64,000 bases of DNA from CAYXLI01 sp964464925 (GTDB taxonomy: Bacteria > Acidobacteriota > Terriglobia > Bryobacterales > Bryobacteraceae): NCBI GenBank assembly GCA_964464925.1, contig CAYXLI010000005.1, positions 197,426 to 261,425 on the forward strand, written 5' to 3'. Numbering within the stretch: position 1 is the first letter of the stretch; every line of letters begins with the position of its first letter. The translations under genes were made by a program, and so were the position numbers. The notes under the pieces are model-generated. The model saw only the letters and a list, made by a program, of their open reading frames with translations. It was not told where the DNA came from and ran no database searches. Positions 40,782 to 49,509 of this stretch are shown here, piece by piece.

Positions 40782-43700
40782 GTGCGAACATTACTTGCAC
40801 TATTGCTGTATGCCGCGATTCTCGACGGACAGTCCACTAAGTCCGAACTGTCCGGCGTTGTGCGCGACCCCGCCGGATTACCCGTAGAATCCGCGATCGT
40901 CAAGCTGATTCGAACGGAAACCGGCGCGATCGCCTCGATCACGACCGCTACAGACGGCGGTTATCACTTCGTAGGTCTGCCGCCCGGCAACTACCGTCTG
41001 CTCGTGAGCAAACCCCGCTTTGCCCCGCTGGAAAGAACCGGCATCGTTCTGCGCGTCGGCGAGCATTCGAATGCCGATCTCACGCTCGCACTCGGCGTAT
41101 CCGCGGAAACCATCCAGGTCAGTGCTGCTGCTCCGCTCTTGCAAACAAACCGCGGAACAGAGAGCTTTGCCGTAGACCAGAAGAAGGTCACTGCGCTACC
41201 TCTGGATGGACGCAATTTTGTGCCGCTGATCGCCCTCTCTCCCGGCGTGAGCCTGCCGCCCGGCAATCTGCTGCCCCGCATCAACGGCAGCCGCCCCCGC
41301 ACCAGCGAGTACATCTATGACGGCATCAGCGTCTTGCAACCCGAGCCCGGACAGGTCGCCTTTTACCCGATCGCAGACGCAATCGAGGAGTTCCGCGTCG
41401 AGCTGAACAGCTACTCCGCCGAGTACGGGCGATCCAACGGCGGCGTCATCATGGTGCATCAGAAGTCCGGCTCGAACGATCTTCACGGAACGCTATTCGA
41501 ATTCTTCCGCAACGAAAAGCTAAACGCCCGTAACCTGTTTGCCGGCACCGGAGAAAAGCCGCGCTTTCGCCGCAATCAATACGGCTTCGTGCTGGGCGGC
41601 CCTATCCGGAAGAATCGAACGTTCTTCTTCGCGGATTGGCAGCAGACGCGCCTCAACACCGGCGTCGTGCGGACCAGCACCGTTCCCACGCTCGGTCAGA
41701 AACGCGGCGTATTCACCACCCCGATTACCGACCCGCTCACGCGCCTGCCTTTTCCCGGCAACACGATTCCCACAGAGCGATTCGACAAGGCCGCACTCGC
41801 GGTGCTGGACAGGTATCCGGCTCCGAACCTGCCCGGCGTTGCCAACAATTACCGGCGCCTAGGCAACGACAATACCGTGCAGGACCAGTTCGACGGCCGT
41901 CTGGACCGTTACTTCGGCGTAGCCCATCGCCTGTTCGCACGCTATTCCTTCTTGCGCGATGACAGCGTGCCAACCACGCCGCTTCCGGATGGCAGCGGAA
42001 ACCTGACCTCCGGTCTAATCGGAGCTACCCTCACCCGTGCGGATTCCATCGCCGCGGAGCACTCCTGGAGTGTCACTCCCGCTTCGGTGAACCAGCTTCG
42101 CTTCGGCTACACCCGCCGCCGGTTCGATCGCTCCGCACTTCGCACGGGCAATGTCTCCGGCATTCCCAATCTCCCCGTTTCGTCCTTCTCAGATGTAATG
42201 CCGACTTACGACATCGTCGGATACCAGCAGCTCGGTCCGCCGGCGAACGCCAACGCGAGTTTCACAACCTCCGTCACTCAGTTCCTCGACACCTACTCGC
42301 GCGTGCTGGGGAAACATAGTTGGAAGGCCGGAGCCGACGTGCGCCTGGAGCATCTCGACGTCTTGCAGCCCCCCAGCCCGACCGGGAATTTTCAATTCAA
42401 CAACTTGTTCACCGGGAACAGCTTCGCATCCTTCCTGCTGGGACAAGTCACGCGATTCAGCATCGATGCGCAACCCGAGGTCATTCGTCCCCGCGCCCGA
42501 ATCGCCGAGTTCTTTGCGCAGGACGACTGGCGCGCCACACGGAGACTCTCCCTAAACCTGGGAGTGCGATACACACTGAACTTCCCCTCTACCGTACTCG
42601 ACAACCATTTGGCCGTCTTCAATCTGACTACGCAAAAACTCGACTTCCCCAGGACGGCCCGCAATCTCGAGAAGGGGAACTTCGGGCCGCGCATCGGCCT
42701 CGCTTTCCAGGCAAAGAACTCGCTCGCGATCCGAGCCGGTTACGGGCTGACGTGGATCGAACAGGCCGGAATCACAACGCCGTTCACCACGCCGCTCTTT
42801 CCATTCATTCAAACACTCGGTCAGCAAACGTTTGACAACCTCCACCCCGCGTTCGTTCTCTCCGATGGGCCGGGCGTTCGCGTACAGCCGCCCGGCCCGG
42901 ACTCTGGGCTCGGCCAAGGCGTCTTCGGCTCGCAGCGCGACAACGGCAGCGGCTACGCCCAGCAGTGGAACTTCACCTTGCAGAAAACCTTCGGTCAGAA
43001 CTGGAGCGTCGAGGCCGGATATCTCGGCTCCAAACTGACTCGCCTCGGAGTTCCGGACGTGAATTTGAACCAGTTGACCGTCGAGCAACTCGCACTCGGT
43101 GCGCAGTTGACCCATCAGGTGCCGAACCCGTTCTACGGCCGGATTCCTGCAACCACATCGCTCGGCGCCCCAGCCATCGCTCGCGCTCAATTGCTTCGGC
43201 CATTCCCCGCATTCACGACGGTCGCGCTGTACCGCAACAACACGGGCCATTCCACTTATCACGCTGTTCAGGTACACATCGAGAAGCGCTTCGCCCGAGG
43301 TTTGACCTTCACCGCTGCCTACACGTACTCTCGTTTGATCGACGATGCCGGGGCCGTGTTTGACTCCGCAATTCTGACCGGCCCCGTCGCAAATTTCCAG
43401 GCAGCGGACAGCTTCAACAAGCGCCTGGAGAAGGACGTCTCGACCGGCAACATCCCCCATATTCTCGCGATCGGCTTTGTCTATGAGCGGCGCGGCTGGA
43501 CGTTGGCGGGTATCGCCCGGGCGCAATCCGGCAGTCCTCTTGCCGTCACACAAGCAACGAACTTCAACGCATTCGCCGGGTTTGGGATTCAACGTCCAAA
43601 CCGGATCGCAAATCCGAGCCTTCCCACCGATCAACGCAGCACCGCTCGCTGGTTCAACACCGCTGCGTTCACGCAAGCGCCGCAGTTCTCCATCGGAAAC

Positions 43701-43934
43701 AGTTCGCGCAATCCGGTTGTAGGCCCGGGATACCGGACCATCGATCTGATGGCCGGTCGTACCTTCCAGGTAACCGAGCGGCTGAAGACGGAGGTCCGCC
43801 TGGAGGCTTTCAATCTAACCAACACGCCGCCGTTAGGCGCTCCGAATACGAGCTTCGGTAGTCCCGGATTCGGAGTGATCACGACCGCACTCGACCCCCG
43901 CGTGTTCGAGGTCGCGATGAAACTACACTTCTGA
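40782..43934 (+). CDS. TonB-dependent receptor with N-terminal carboxypeptidase-like domain (Oar type)
   Basis: A 1050-residue outer-membrane protein. After a signal peptide (TLLALLLYAAILDGQ) comes a CarboxypepD_reg-like Ig fold (LSGVVRDPAGLPVESAIVKL), a plug domain (RGTESFAVDQKKVTALPLDG, PRINGSRPRTSEYIYDGIS) and a long barrel with SGSNDLHGTLFEFFRNEKLN, typical of acidobacterial receptors. The C-terminus ends in Phe. It should import a large ligand, perhaps the glycan served by the divergent microcompartment operon. The start is GTG with no clear ribosome-binding site. No TonB or ExbBD is in the window. Confidence 0.92.
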   Translation: MRTLLALLLYAAILDGQSTKSELSGVVRDPAGLPVESAIVKLIRTETGAIASITTATDGGYHFVGLPPGNYRLLVSKPRFAPLERTGIVLRVGEHSNADLTLALGVSAETIQVSAAAPLLQTNRGTESFAVDQKKVTALPLDGRNFVPLIALSPGVSLPPGNLLPRINGSRPRTSEYIYDGISVLQPEPGQVAFYPIADAIEEFRVELNSYSAEYGRSNGGVIMVHQKSGSNDLHGTLFEFFRNEKLNARNLFAGTGEKPRFRRNQYGFVLGGPIRKNRTFFFADWQQTRLNTGVVRTSTVPTLGQKRGVFTTPITDPLTRLPFPGNTIPTERFDKAALAVLDRYPAPNLPGVANNYRRLGNDNTVQDQFDGRLDRYFGVAHRLFARYSFLRDDSVPTTPLPDGSGNLTSGLIGATLTRADSIAAEHSWSVTPASVNQLRFGYTRRRFDRSALRTGNVSGIPNLPVSSFSDVMPTYDIVGYQQLGPPANANASFTTSVTQFLDTYSRVLGKHSWKAGADVRLEHLDVLQPPSPTGNFQFNNLFTGNSFASFLLGQVTRFSIDAQPEVIRPRARIAEFFAQDDWRATRRLSLNLGVRYTLNFPSTVLDNHLAVFNLTTQKLDFPRTARNLEKGNFGPRIGLAFQAKNSLAIRAGYGLTWIEQAGITTPFTTPLFPFIQTLGQQTFDNLHPAFVLSDGPGVRVQPPGPDSGLGQGVFGSQRDNGSGYAQQWNFTLQKTFGQNWSVEAGYLGSKLTRLGVPDVNLNQLTVEQLALGAQLTHQVPNPFYGRIPATTSLGAPAIARAQLLRPFPAFTTVALYRNNTGHSTYHAVQVHIEKRFARGLTFTAAYTYSRLIDDAGAVFDSAILTGPVANFQAADSFNKRLEKDVSTGNIPHILAIGFVYERRGWTLAGIARAQSGSPLAVTQATNFNAFAGFGIQRPNRIANPSLPTDQRSTARWFNTAAFTQAPQFSIGNSSRNPVVGPGYRTIDLMAGRTFQVTERLKTEVRLEAFNLTNTPPLGAPNTSFGSPGFGVITTALDPRVFEVAMKLHF

Positions 43935-43935
43935 T

Positions 43936-45042
43936 ATGCGCGTCCGAACCCAACTCGGAGCAATCCGGAAAAACCGCGGACTTAGCGCGGCCGGCCTGGC
44001 GGCCCGTGTCGGCGTGACCCGCCAGACCATTCATGCCATCGAGGCGGGCAGCTATGTCCCCAACACCGAGGTGACGCTTCGCCTCGCTCGCGAATTGGAA
44101 GTCGCAGTCGAAGAGTTGTTCTCCTTGCCGGACGAGACGCCGCCCGGGCCGGCTACGGTATCCTCCTCGCTTTTAAGCGCGACTCCCGTCGCCGCCGGCC
44201 AGCCCGTGCGTATCTGCCAGGTTGGTGACCACTCCATCAGCGTGCCCGTGAGCGCATCGCCCTACTTCCTGCCGGAAGCCGACGGAGTCATCTCGCAACT
44301 CGCGCTTGATCACGCCGATTTGGCTGTATTTTCGAAAGACTACTCGACCCAGAACCGGCTGATCCTGGCAGGCTGCGATCCGGCGATCAGCCTTCTCTCA
44401 CCCATGCTCGAGAAGGCGGGCATCGAGATCGTCGCCGCGGGAGCTTCCAGCAGATTGGCACTCACTTGGCTGAAAGAAGGCAAGGTGCATATCGCCGGTA
44501 CGCACTTGGAGGATGCCGCAACCGGCGAGTTCAACCTGCCTTTTATCCGGCGTGAGCTTCCGGCTGAAGACGTCTGTGTTGTGACATTCGCGCGCTGGGA
44601 GGAAGGCCTCGTTACCGCCAAAGGCAATCCGAAACGGCTGCACAGCCCTGCTGACTTGTCGCGAAAGAATGTGCGTCTGGTCAATCGCGAACTGGGATCG
44701 GGCAGCAGAACGCTGCTGGATCGAATGCTCGCCGAAGCAGGCTTGGCTTCATGCAAGGTGCAGGGTTACGATCGCATCGCCTACGGACACCTCGCTGCAG
44801 CCTATCCCGTCCTGACAGGCGACGCCGACTGCTGCGTGGCCACACGTTCCGCCGCACAAACCTTCGGGCTCGATTTCGTTCCACTGCACAGCGCCCGCTA
44901 CGACCTGGCAATGCGCAAAGAGACACTCGATAACCCCGCGGCGCAGGCATTCTTGAACGTTCTGCAGCGTGCAACGCTACGGCGCAAACTGGAAGTCCTG
45001 GCCGGCTACGACGTCAGTCACACAGGAGCAGTCCTGGTCTAG
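43936..45042 (+). CDS. XRE-type regulator fused to a periplasmic-binding-protein-like domain
   Basis: A 368-residue DNA-binding protein. Residues 5-60 are a lambda-repressor-like helix-turn-helix (AAGLAARVGVTRQTIHAIEA). From about 85 a PBP-like ligand domain follows (LILAGCDPAISLLSPMLEKA, IAGTHLEDAATGEFN, VNRELGSGSRTLLDRMLAEA, AYPVLTGDADCCVATRSAAQ), related to the molybdate/sugar-type PBP_like family fused to regulators. The ATG is 1 base after the receptor's stop, so it is coupled to it. Its small-molecule ligand is unknown. The last 4 bases overlap the convergent esterase gene. Confidence 0.87.
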   Translation: MRVRTQLGAIRKNRGLSAAGLAARVGVTRQTIHAIEAGSYVPNTEVTLRLARELEVAVEELFSLPDETPPGPATVSSSLLSATPVAAGQPVRICQVGDHSISVPVSASPYFLPEADGVISQLALDHADLAVFSKDYSTQNRLILAGCDPAISLLSPMLEKAGIEIVAAGASSRLALTWLKEGKVHIAGTHLEDAATGEFNLPFIRRELPAEDVCVVTFARWEEGLVTAKGNPKRLHSPADLSRKNVRLVNRELGSGSRTLLDRMLAEAGLASCKVQGYDRIAYGHLAAAYPVLTGDADCCVATRSAAQTFGLDFVPLHSARYDLAMRKETLDNPAAQAFLNVLQRATLRRKLEVLAGYDVSHTGAVLV

Positions 45043-46238
45043 TGGGCCGCCGGAACATGGAAGAAGGCCTCGATCTTCGCCCGATCCTGCATCGCGCCGG
45101 CCGGGCGTGGATGCTGCTCGGTGAAAACAGACAGGGCTTCCGCATCCTCCACTTTCACGAAGCTCTCGTCCACTTCTTTTTCTCCGGGCACGCGGCTTCG
45201 GTCAAGCCCGAGGTGCTTTGCGAAAAATGTGTAGGCGCCCTGCCGCTTGGATGGCCCGTAATCGTGGCCCTCCAGAGGCAGGTGCAGGTTCTCCACGTTC
45301 GCTTCCGCATCATACGCGCGATACACGCGCTGGATGTAGGGGAACTCTACTTTTGGAACGTTTAGCGTCCAGTCCTTACCGTCGGAGATGATCAATTGCG
45401 GTTGGGGAGCGTGTAGCGCCACGATCTCCACATTCGATGTATCGTGTTTGTCGCTGACGTGAACCGGCATGCCGCTCTCGCAAGCACATCCCCCAAAGAA
45501 GTGGGCCGATACCATGACGACCGGAACCGACACCTTCACCCGCGGATCGACGGCGCTGAGCAAGAATGTCTGCGTGCCGCCGCCCGATGCCCCAGTCATT
45601 CCGATGCGCGCTGGATCCACTTCCGGAAGCGAGGTAAGGTAGTCGACTATCCGCATGCTGTTCCAAAGCTGCAGACCGAGCGTAACCTTACCCGTATGCG
45701 GATACTGTTTCGATTCGTTAATGCCCACCATGTCATACGCGAATACGATAGCCCCCATCCGAGCGAGTACGGCTCCGATCTTCTGCGTGTCCGCTCCGAA
45801 GCGGCATCCCTTCGGGTTCGTGCCGAAAGCTTCCTTTGTATTCACGCAATGCCCATGCGCTAACAGCACTGCGGGCGAGCGCCCCGAGGCCGGTTTAGCC
45901 GCGGGCCGATAGAGGTTGCCTGTGACGAAGAAGCCCGGCAGCGACTCGAGCGCACAGTTCGCCACCGAATACCCCTCCTGCTTCTTAAGATCGCGGCATA
46001 CGGGATGAAGCGGTGTCCTCGCCGGCAGGGGTTGAAGACCGGCGCCACGTAGAATCCCCTCGCGAATGTTCGCGGCTCGCTTTTCCCAAGACGCACGATC
46101 GGACCAGGTCTGCGCCCATTCGTCCAATTTGGCCTTACCCGTTTCCTCGCTCCATGCTTTTCCCTGCCGCAGCACCGGGCCGGATTCCGCGGCCAGGACC
46201 GCCGTACAGGTGAGAAGGAACGCAAGCGCGATTTTCAT
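45039..46238 (-). CDS. Exported alpha/beta hydrolase, acetyl-xylan-esterase-like
   Basis: A 399-residue serine hydrolase with a Sec signal (MKIALAFLLTCTAVLAAES). The oxyanion region LLAHGHCVNTKEAFGTN, nucleophile Ser in GMTGASGGGTQTF, and His in LEGHDYGPSKR are visible; the acid probably comes from SDGKDWTL. Such esterases remove acetyl groups from plant polysaccharides. Position next to the TonB receptor and sugar transporter fits glycan breakdown. Divergent from the FucP-type gene with 66 bases between starts. Confidence 0.85.
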   Translation of the reverse strand: MKIALAFLLTCTAVLAAESGPVLRQGKAWSEETGKAKLDEWAQTWSDRASWEKRAANIREGILRGAGLQPLPARTPLHPVCRDLKKQEGYSVANCALESLPGFFVTGNLYRPAAKPASGRSPAVLLAHGHCVNTKEAFGTNPKGCRFGADTQKIGAVLARMGAIVFAYDMVGINESKQYPHTGKVTLGLQLWNSMRIVDYLTSLPEVDPARIGMTGASGGGTQTFLLSAVDPRVKVSVPVVMVSAHFFGGCACESGMPVHVSDKHDTSNVEIVALHAPQPQLIISDGKDWTLNVPKVEFPYIQRVYRAYDAEANVENLHLPLEGHDYGPSKRQGAYTFFAKHLGLDRSRVPGEKEVDESFVKVEDAEALSVFTEQHPRPAGAMQDRAKIEAFFHVPAAH

Positions 46239-46304
46239 AAACGACGATCATCTCAGATTCCGGAGTATCCCTGCGCTTCGCTGATAGAATCGTTCGCAAA
46301 CGCC

Positions 46305-47726
46305 ATGAGTGAAAAGAAAAAAGGTCTCTTCATCGCGGACGACGGGACCAATCTGATATTCACATTCATTCTCGTGAGTTCGCTTTTTCTCCTCTGGGGA
46401 TTCTGTAACGGGATGATCGACGTGATGGACAAGCACTTTCAGGACGAACTTGGCCTTAGTAAGTCTCAGTCCGCCTGGGTGCAGTTCGCGCACTATCTCG
46501 GCTATTTCCTGATGTCTCTGCCGGCGGGAATCCTGGCCGCCAAACTGGGCTACAAAGGAGGCATCATTGCCGGTCTTCTCATCGTGGCCGCAGGCGGATT
46601 CTGGTTTCTCCCGGCAACCCACATCAACGCGATGGTTCATGAAGGAACCGTATCGTCCAACACCGCATTCGTCGCTTTTCTCGTGGGCGTATGCGCGATC
46701 GCCACCGGACTCACGTTTCTGGAAACCATCGCGAATCCGTATACGACGGTGCTTGGCGACCAGCGATACGCCGCAACGCGCATCAATCTCGCCCAATCCT
46801 GCAACGGGATCGGCTGGATCTTCGGCCCGATTGTGGGCAGCATGTTCTTCTACTCGAAGGATGCGGCTGGGCACAGCACCGGCAGCCAGACGCTCTACAT
46901 CCCCTATGTAGGAGTGGCCGTTGTAGTGATCGTGTTGGCGGCGATTTTCTTTTTTGCCAAAGTCCCGGATATCAAGACGCAAGACGACTACCACCTGGAC
47001 GATGCAGCGCCCGGCGTTTCTCACTCCATCTGGTCGCATCCGCACTTCGTAATGGCTGTTGCCGCGCAATTCTTCTATGTCGCGGCCCAGGCCGGAATCT
47101 TCAGTTTCTTCATCAATTACATGACTGCCGAAGTCCCTCCGATTCCGGCTTCCTGGGATTCCACGCTGACGTCGCTCTCGGCAAACGCCAACTTTCTCGG
47201 CGGCTGGCTGCAAGGCTGGTTTGAGACTGGGAAAAACGGCGCGCTCGCAATCACCAACAAGGGCGCATCGAATCTGGCATCGCTCGGTTTCGTCTGCTTT
47301 TTGATAGGACGCTTCACCGGCGCAGGACTGCTGCGGAAATATTCCGCGCATAAAATTCTCGGCCTCTACGCTCTCCTGAATGTCCTCGCGACCTTCCTGG
47401 TGTTCTTGAAGCTGGGCTGGATCTCAGTGCTTTGCGTTTTCCTGAGCTATTTCTTCATGTCGATCATGTTCCCGACCATCTTCGCGCTAGGCATTTTTGG
47501 CTTGGGTGCCCGCGCGAAAAAGGCATCGGCGTTCATCGTCATGGCGATCATGGGCGGCGCGATCCTTCCGAAGCTGATGGGCTATGTAGCCGACCAGTAC
47601 GACATGTCGCGCGGCTTCATAGTGCCGATGCTCTGCTTCGCATTCGTGGCCTTCTACGGATTCAACTGGCCGAAGTTCAGCAACGCGGACTCCCTTCAGG
47701 GAGTGAAGGCCACCGCCGGGCATTAA
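46305..47726 (+). CDS. FucP/GluP-type MFS sugar:proton symporter
   Basis: A 473-residue carrier with about twelve hydrophobic helices. The family's signature runs are present: LFLLWGFCNGMIDVMDKHFQ in helix 1 and FLETIANPYTTVLG in helix 5, both shared with L-fucose and N-acetylglucosamine carriers. The central loop is acidic (IKTQDDYHLDDAAPG). L-fucose, galactose or glucose are candidate substrates. It would bring in the substrate for an inner-membrane kinase, which is not in the window. It lies 5.6 kb from the microcompartment operon. A small hairpin follows its stop. Confidence 0.9.
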   Translation: MSEKKKGLFIADDGTNLIFTFILVSSLFLLWGFCNGMIDVMDKHFQDELGLSKSQSAWVQFAHYLGYFLMSLPAGILAAKLGYKGGIIAGLLIVAAGGFWFLPATHINAMVHEGTVSSNTAFVAFLVGVCAIATGLTFLETIANPYTTVLGDQRYAATRINLAQSCNGIGWIFGPIVGSMFFYSKDAAGHSTGSQTLYIPYVGVAVVVIVLAAIFFFAKVPDIKTQDDYHLDDAAPGVSHSIWSHPHFVMAVAAQFFYVAAQAGIFSFFINYMTAEVPPIPASWDSTLTSLSANANFLGGWLQGWFETGKNGALAITNKGASNLASLGFVCFLIGRFTGAGLLRKYSAHKILGLYALLNVLATFLVFLKLGWISVLCVFLSYFFMSIMFPTIFALGIFGLGARAKKASAFIVMAIMGGAILPKLMGYVADQYDMSRGFIVPMLCFAFVAFYGFNWPKFSNADSLQGVKATAGH

Positions 47727-47727
47727 A

Positions 47728-47742
47728 TTCCGCCCGGCGGAA
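47728..47742. terminator. Small bidirectional hairpin between convergent genes
   Basis: TTCCGCC and GGCGGAA face each other with only one base between, so 6 bases can pair. It fills the 17-base gap between the MFS carrier and the YeiH-like gene and could end transcription from both sides. There is A/T on both flanks. Confidence 0.45.
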
Positions 47743-47743
47743 A

Positions 47744-48790
47744 TTAGATCGACGTCCAGCGAGCCGCCCCGACGACCAGCGCCAGCGTGAGAGCCGCGAT
47801 GACAAACTCGCCTGCCGCTCCCACCAGTAATGGCCTAAGCCCTTGCTTGCGCATTTCGCGCAGGTCCGTCCGAAGGCCCACTCCGGCGAAGGTCAGCAGA
47901 AAAGCCCAGCGGGAAAGATTCGCAAGATCCGCAATCTGCGGCTTGTTGAAGACCCCGGCCGTAGCCACGGCGGATAACAGCAGAAACCCGAGTACAAACT
48001 TCGGAAACTTCTGCCACAGAAAAGCCGCCTTATTCGCTACCGCCCGTGCCTGACTCTTTCGAGCCCAGTGGATCGCATACGCCAGCACCACGAATCCGAT
48101 GGTTGCATTCCGGGCGGTCTTGGCGAGTACCGCAAATTTCGCTGCCGTATCCGAATAGAGCGCGCCGGCGGCCGTGGCCTCAGCCGTATTGTCCACGGCA
48201 AGCCCTACCCACAGACCAAATGCGTTATCGCTCATCCCCAACGCGTGTCCGATCGCCGGGAAAGCAAATAAACTGAACGCACCGAGCGCGAGAATGGCGC
48301 CGATCGCATAGGACACTTCCTCATCGTCCGCGTCGATCGCACCTTTCGCGGCGATGATCGCCGAGACCCCGCAGATAGACGATCCGATGGCAAGTAGGCT
48401 GGTGAGTTTCGGCGTGAGGCCAAACCGTCTCCCAAGCCAGGTCATCAGCAGGATCGATACCGCGAGTTCGATCGCTACAAACACGAGGGCCATCGAACCC
48501 AGTTTCAGTACATCCCCGAGCAGGAATCGCACTCCGAGAAACACGATGCCGGTCTTCAGCCAGAACTCGTACGTGTCTACGCCGCGGCGGAATATCCGTG
48601 GCACGCCAACAGTGTTGGCGATCAGCAGCCCAAACAGGATGGCCCAAAGGACATACTCAATGTTCGGCAGTGCGGTATGGTGCGCCTTGCCGTATGCGGA
48701 AATCGACTGTTCCGTCCATTTGCCCAGGTACCCGATCACCGCTAGCAGGAGCACACCAGGAAGGAAATTAAGAATCGAATTGGATTTCAT
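47744..48790 (-). CDS. YeiH-family putative anion/sulfate exporter (UPF0324)
   Basis: A 348-residue membrane protein of about ten helices. Family signatures are FLGVRFLLGDVLKLG, LAIGSSICGVSAIIAAKGAI and AVDNTAEATAAGALY; the last part is FAGVGLRTDLREMRKQGLRP. Members are said to export sulfate or related anions, mostly by annotation rather than assay. A 31-residue reading frame directly upstream looks like the family's usual N-terminal segment, here encoded separately. The gap to it is 7 bases. Confidence 0.86.
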   Translation of the reverse strand: MKSNSILNFLPGVLLLAVIGYLGKWTEQSISAYGKAHHTALPNIEYVLWAILFGLLIANTVGVPRIFRRGVDTYEFWLKTGIVFLGVRFLLGDVLKLGSMALVFVAIELAVSILLMTWLGRRFGLTPKLTSLLAIGSSICGVSAIIAAKGAIDADDEEVSYAIGAILALGAFSLFAFPAIGHALGMSDNAFGLWVGLAVDNTAEATAAGALYSDTAAKFAVLAKTARNATIGFVVLAYAIHWARKSQARAVANKAAFLWQKFPKFVLGFLLLSAVATAGVFNKPQIADLANLSRWAFLLTFAGVGLRTDLREMRKQGLRPLLVGAAGEFVIAALTLALVVGAARWTSI

Positions 48791-48797
48791 CGTGGGT

Positions 48798-48893
48798 CTA
48801 CCAGGGGACGTGCGGCAGTGCGCCGAGCCGTATCAGAGCCGCGCACACCAGTGCTAGGAGAACGGCCAACCAATCTAGCGAAAGCTTTTTCAT
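48798..48893 (-). CDS. 31-residue membrane peptide, detached N-terminal segment of the YeiH-type exporter
   Basis: The frame reads MKKLSLDWLAVLLALVCAAL and ends in LPHVPW before a TAG. The DWLAV pattern with a hydrophobic helix and a closing Pro-x-x-x-W resembles the first membrane segment found at the start of longer exporters of this family. Its stop lies 7 bases before the exporter's ATG, on the same strand and in the same order. It is too short for standard gene calling. Either it is a separate small subunit or a break in an ancestral gene. Confidence 0.6.
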   Translation of the reverse strand: MKKLSLDWLAVLLALVCAALIRLGALPHVPW

Positions 48894-49041
48894 ACTCCCG
48901 AGATAGTATCGAAACCGCGGGACGGCTTTAAATTATTGCAATGCTGTCCGGCGATCAACCCGCGGCTCTGGCGAACATACAAAAGAATGTTTCAGGTCTT
49001 GGAGGAAGTCCATTCGCCAAAATTGCACCAAAACGCGCCGC

Positions 49042-49500
49042 CTATGCGCCACGCTCGGCCCGTTCGCGTGCGCTGAACAGCGGCCCGTGCGCGTCGACTA
49101 CCGGAGCGAACGCCGAGAGGCCGATCCGGCTTCCGGTGGCGTCATAAATCGCTTCGATGCCGCCGCGGCGGAAATACGTCTCATGCCAGAAGCCTGTTCC
49201 GCCTGGGTCTTTCAGGAAGTTCTGCCACCAGGTCTGATGCGGCAGCAGCTTCGCCCATTTCTCCAGCTCATCGAAGCTGCGCCAGTATTGACGCATGCCG
49301 ACGTGAAGGGGAACCAGCGAGAACAACAGGTTTTCGTGAAGCAGCAGTCCATCCGGCTTCGCTTCCACGGCCTTCTGAATCTGCGGACCTAATTTTAAGA
49401 TGGTGCCAACACCGCGAAGCGATCGCGCCTGCATGCCCAGATAAATCACCACCAGGTCCGGGTACGCCGACAGGTCTACCGTCTCCCGCCGCACTTTCAT
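49042..49500 (-). CDS. DUF4188 family (monooxygenase-like) protein
   Basis: A 152-residue protein. LVVIYLGMQARSLRGVGTIL, MRQYWRSFDELEKWA and FWHETYFRRGGIEAIYDAT are the conserved blocks of DUF4188, a dimeric ferredoxin-like fold related to small haem or cofactor-free monooxygenases. No catalytic data are known to me for this family. It begins 9 bases past the stop of the Tat oxidoreductase. The upstream 148 bases (48894-49041) hold nothing I can support. Confidence 0.8.
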   Translation of the reverse strand: MKVRRETVDLSAYPDLVVIYLGMQARSLRGVGTILKLGPQIQKAVEAKPDGLLLHENLLFSLVPLHVGMRQYWRSFDELEKWAKLLPHQTWWQNFLKDPGGTGFWHETYFRRGGIEAIYDATGSRIGLSAFAPVVDAHGPLFSARERAERGA

Positions 49501-49509
49501 ACACAGAGA

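Noticed and set aside
42552..43676. 374-codon minus-strand frame
   Set aside because: Antisense to the TonB receptor; composition is typical of a GC-rich shadow frame.
46248..47351. 367-codon minus-strand frame
   Set aside because: A shadow of the FucP-type carrier, with no recognisable domain and Arg/Glu-rich composition.
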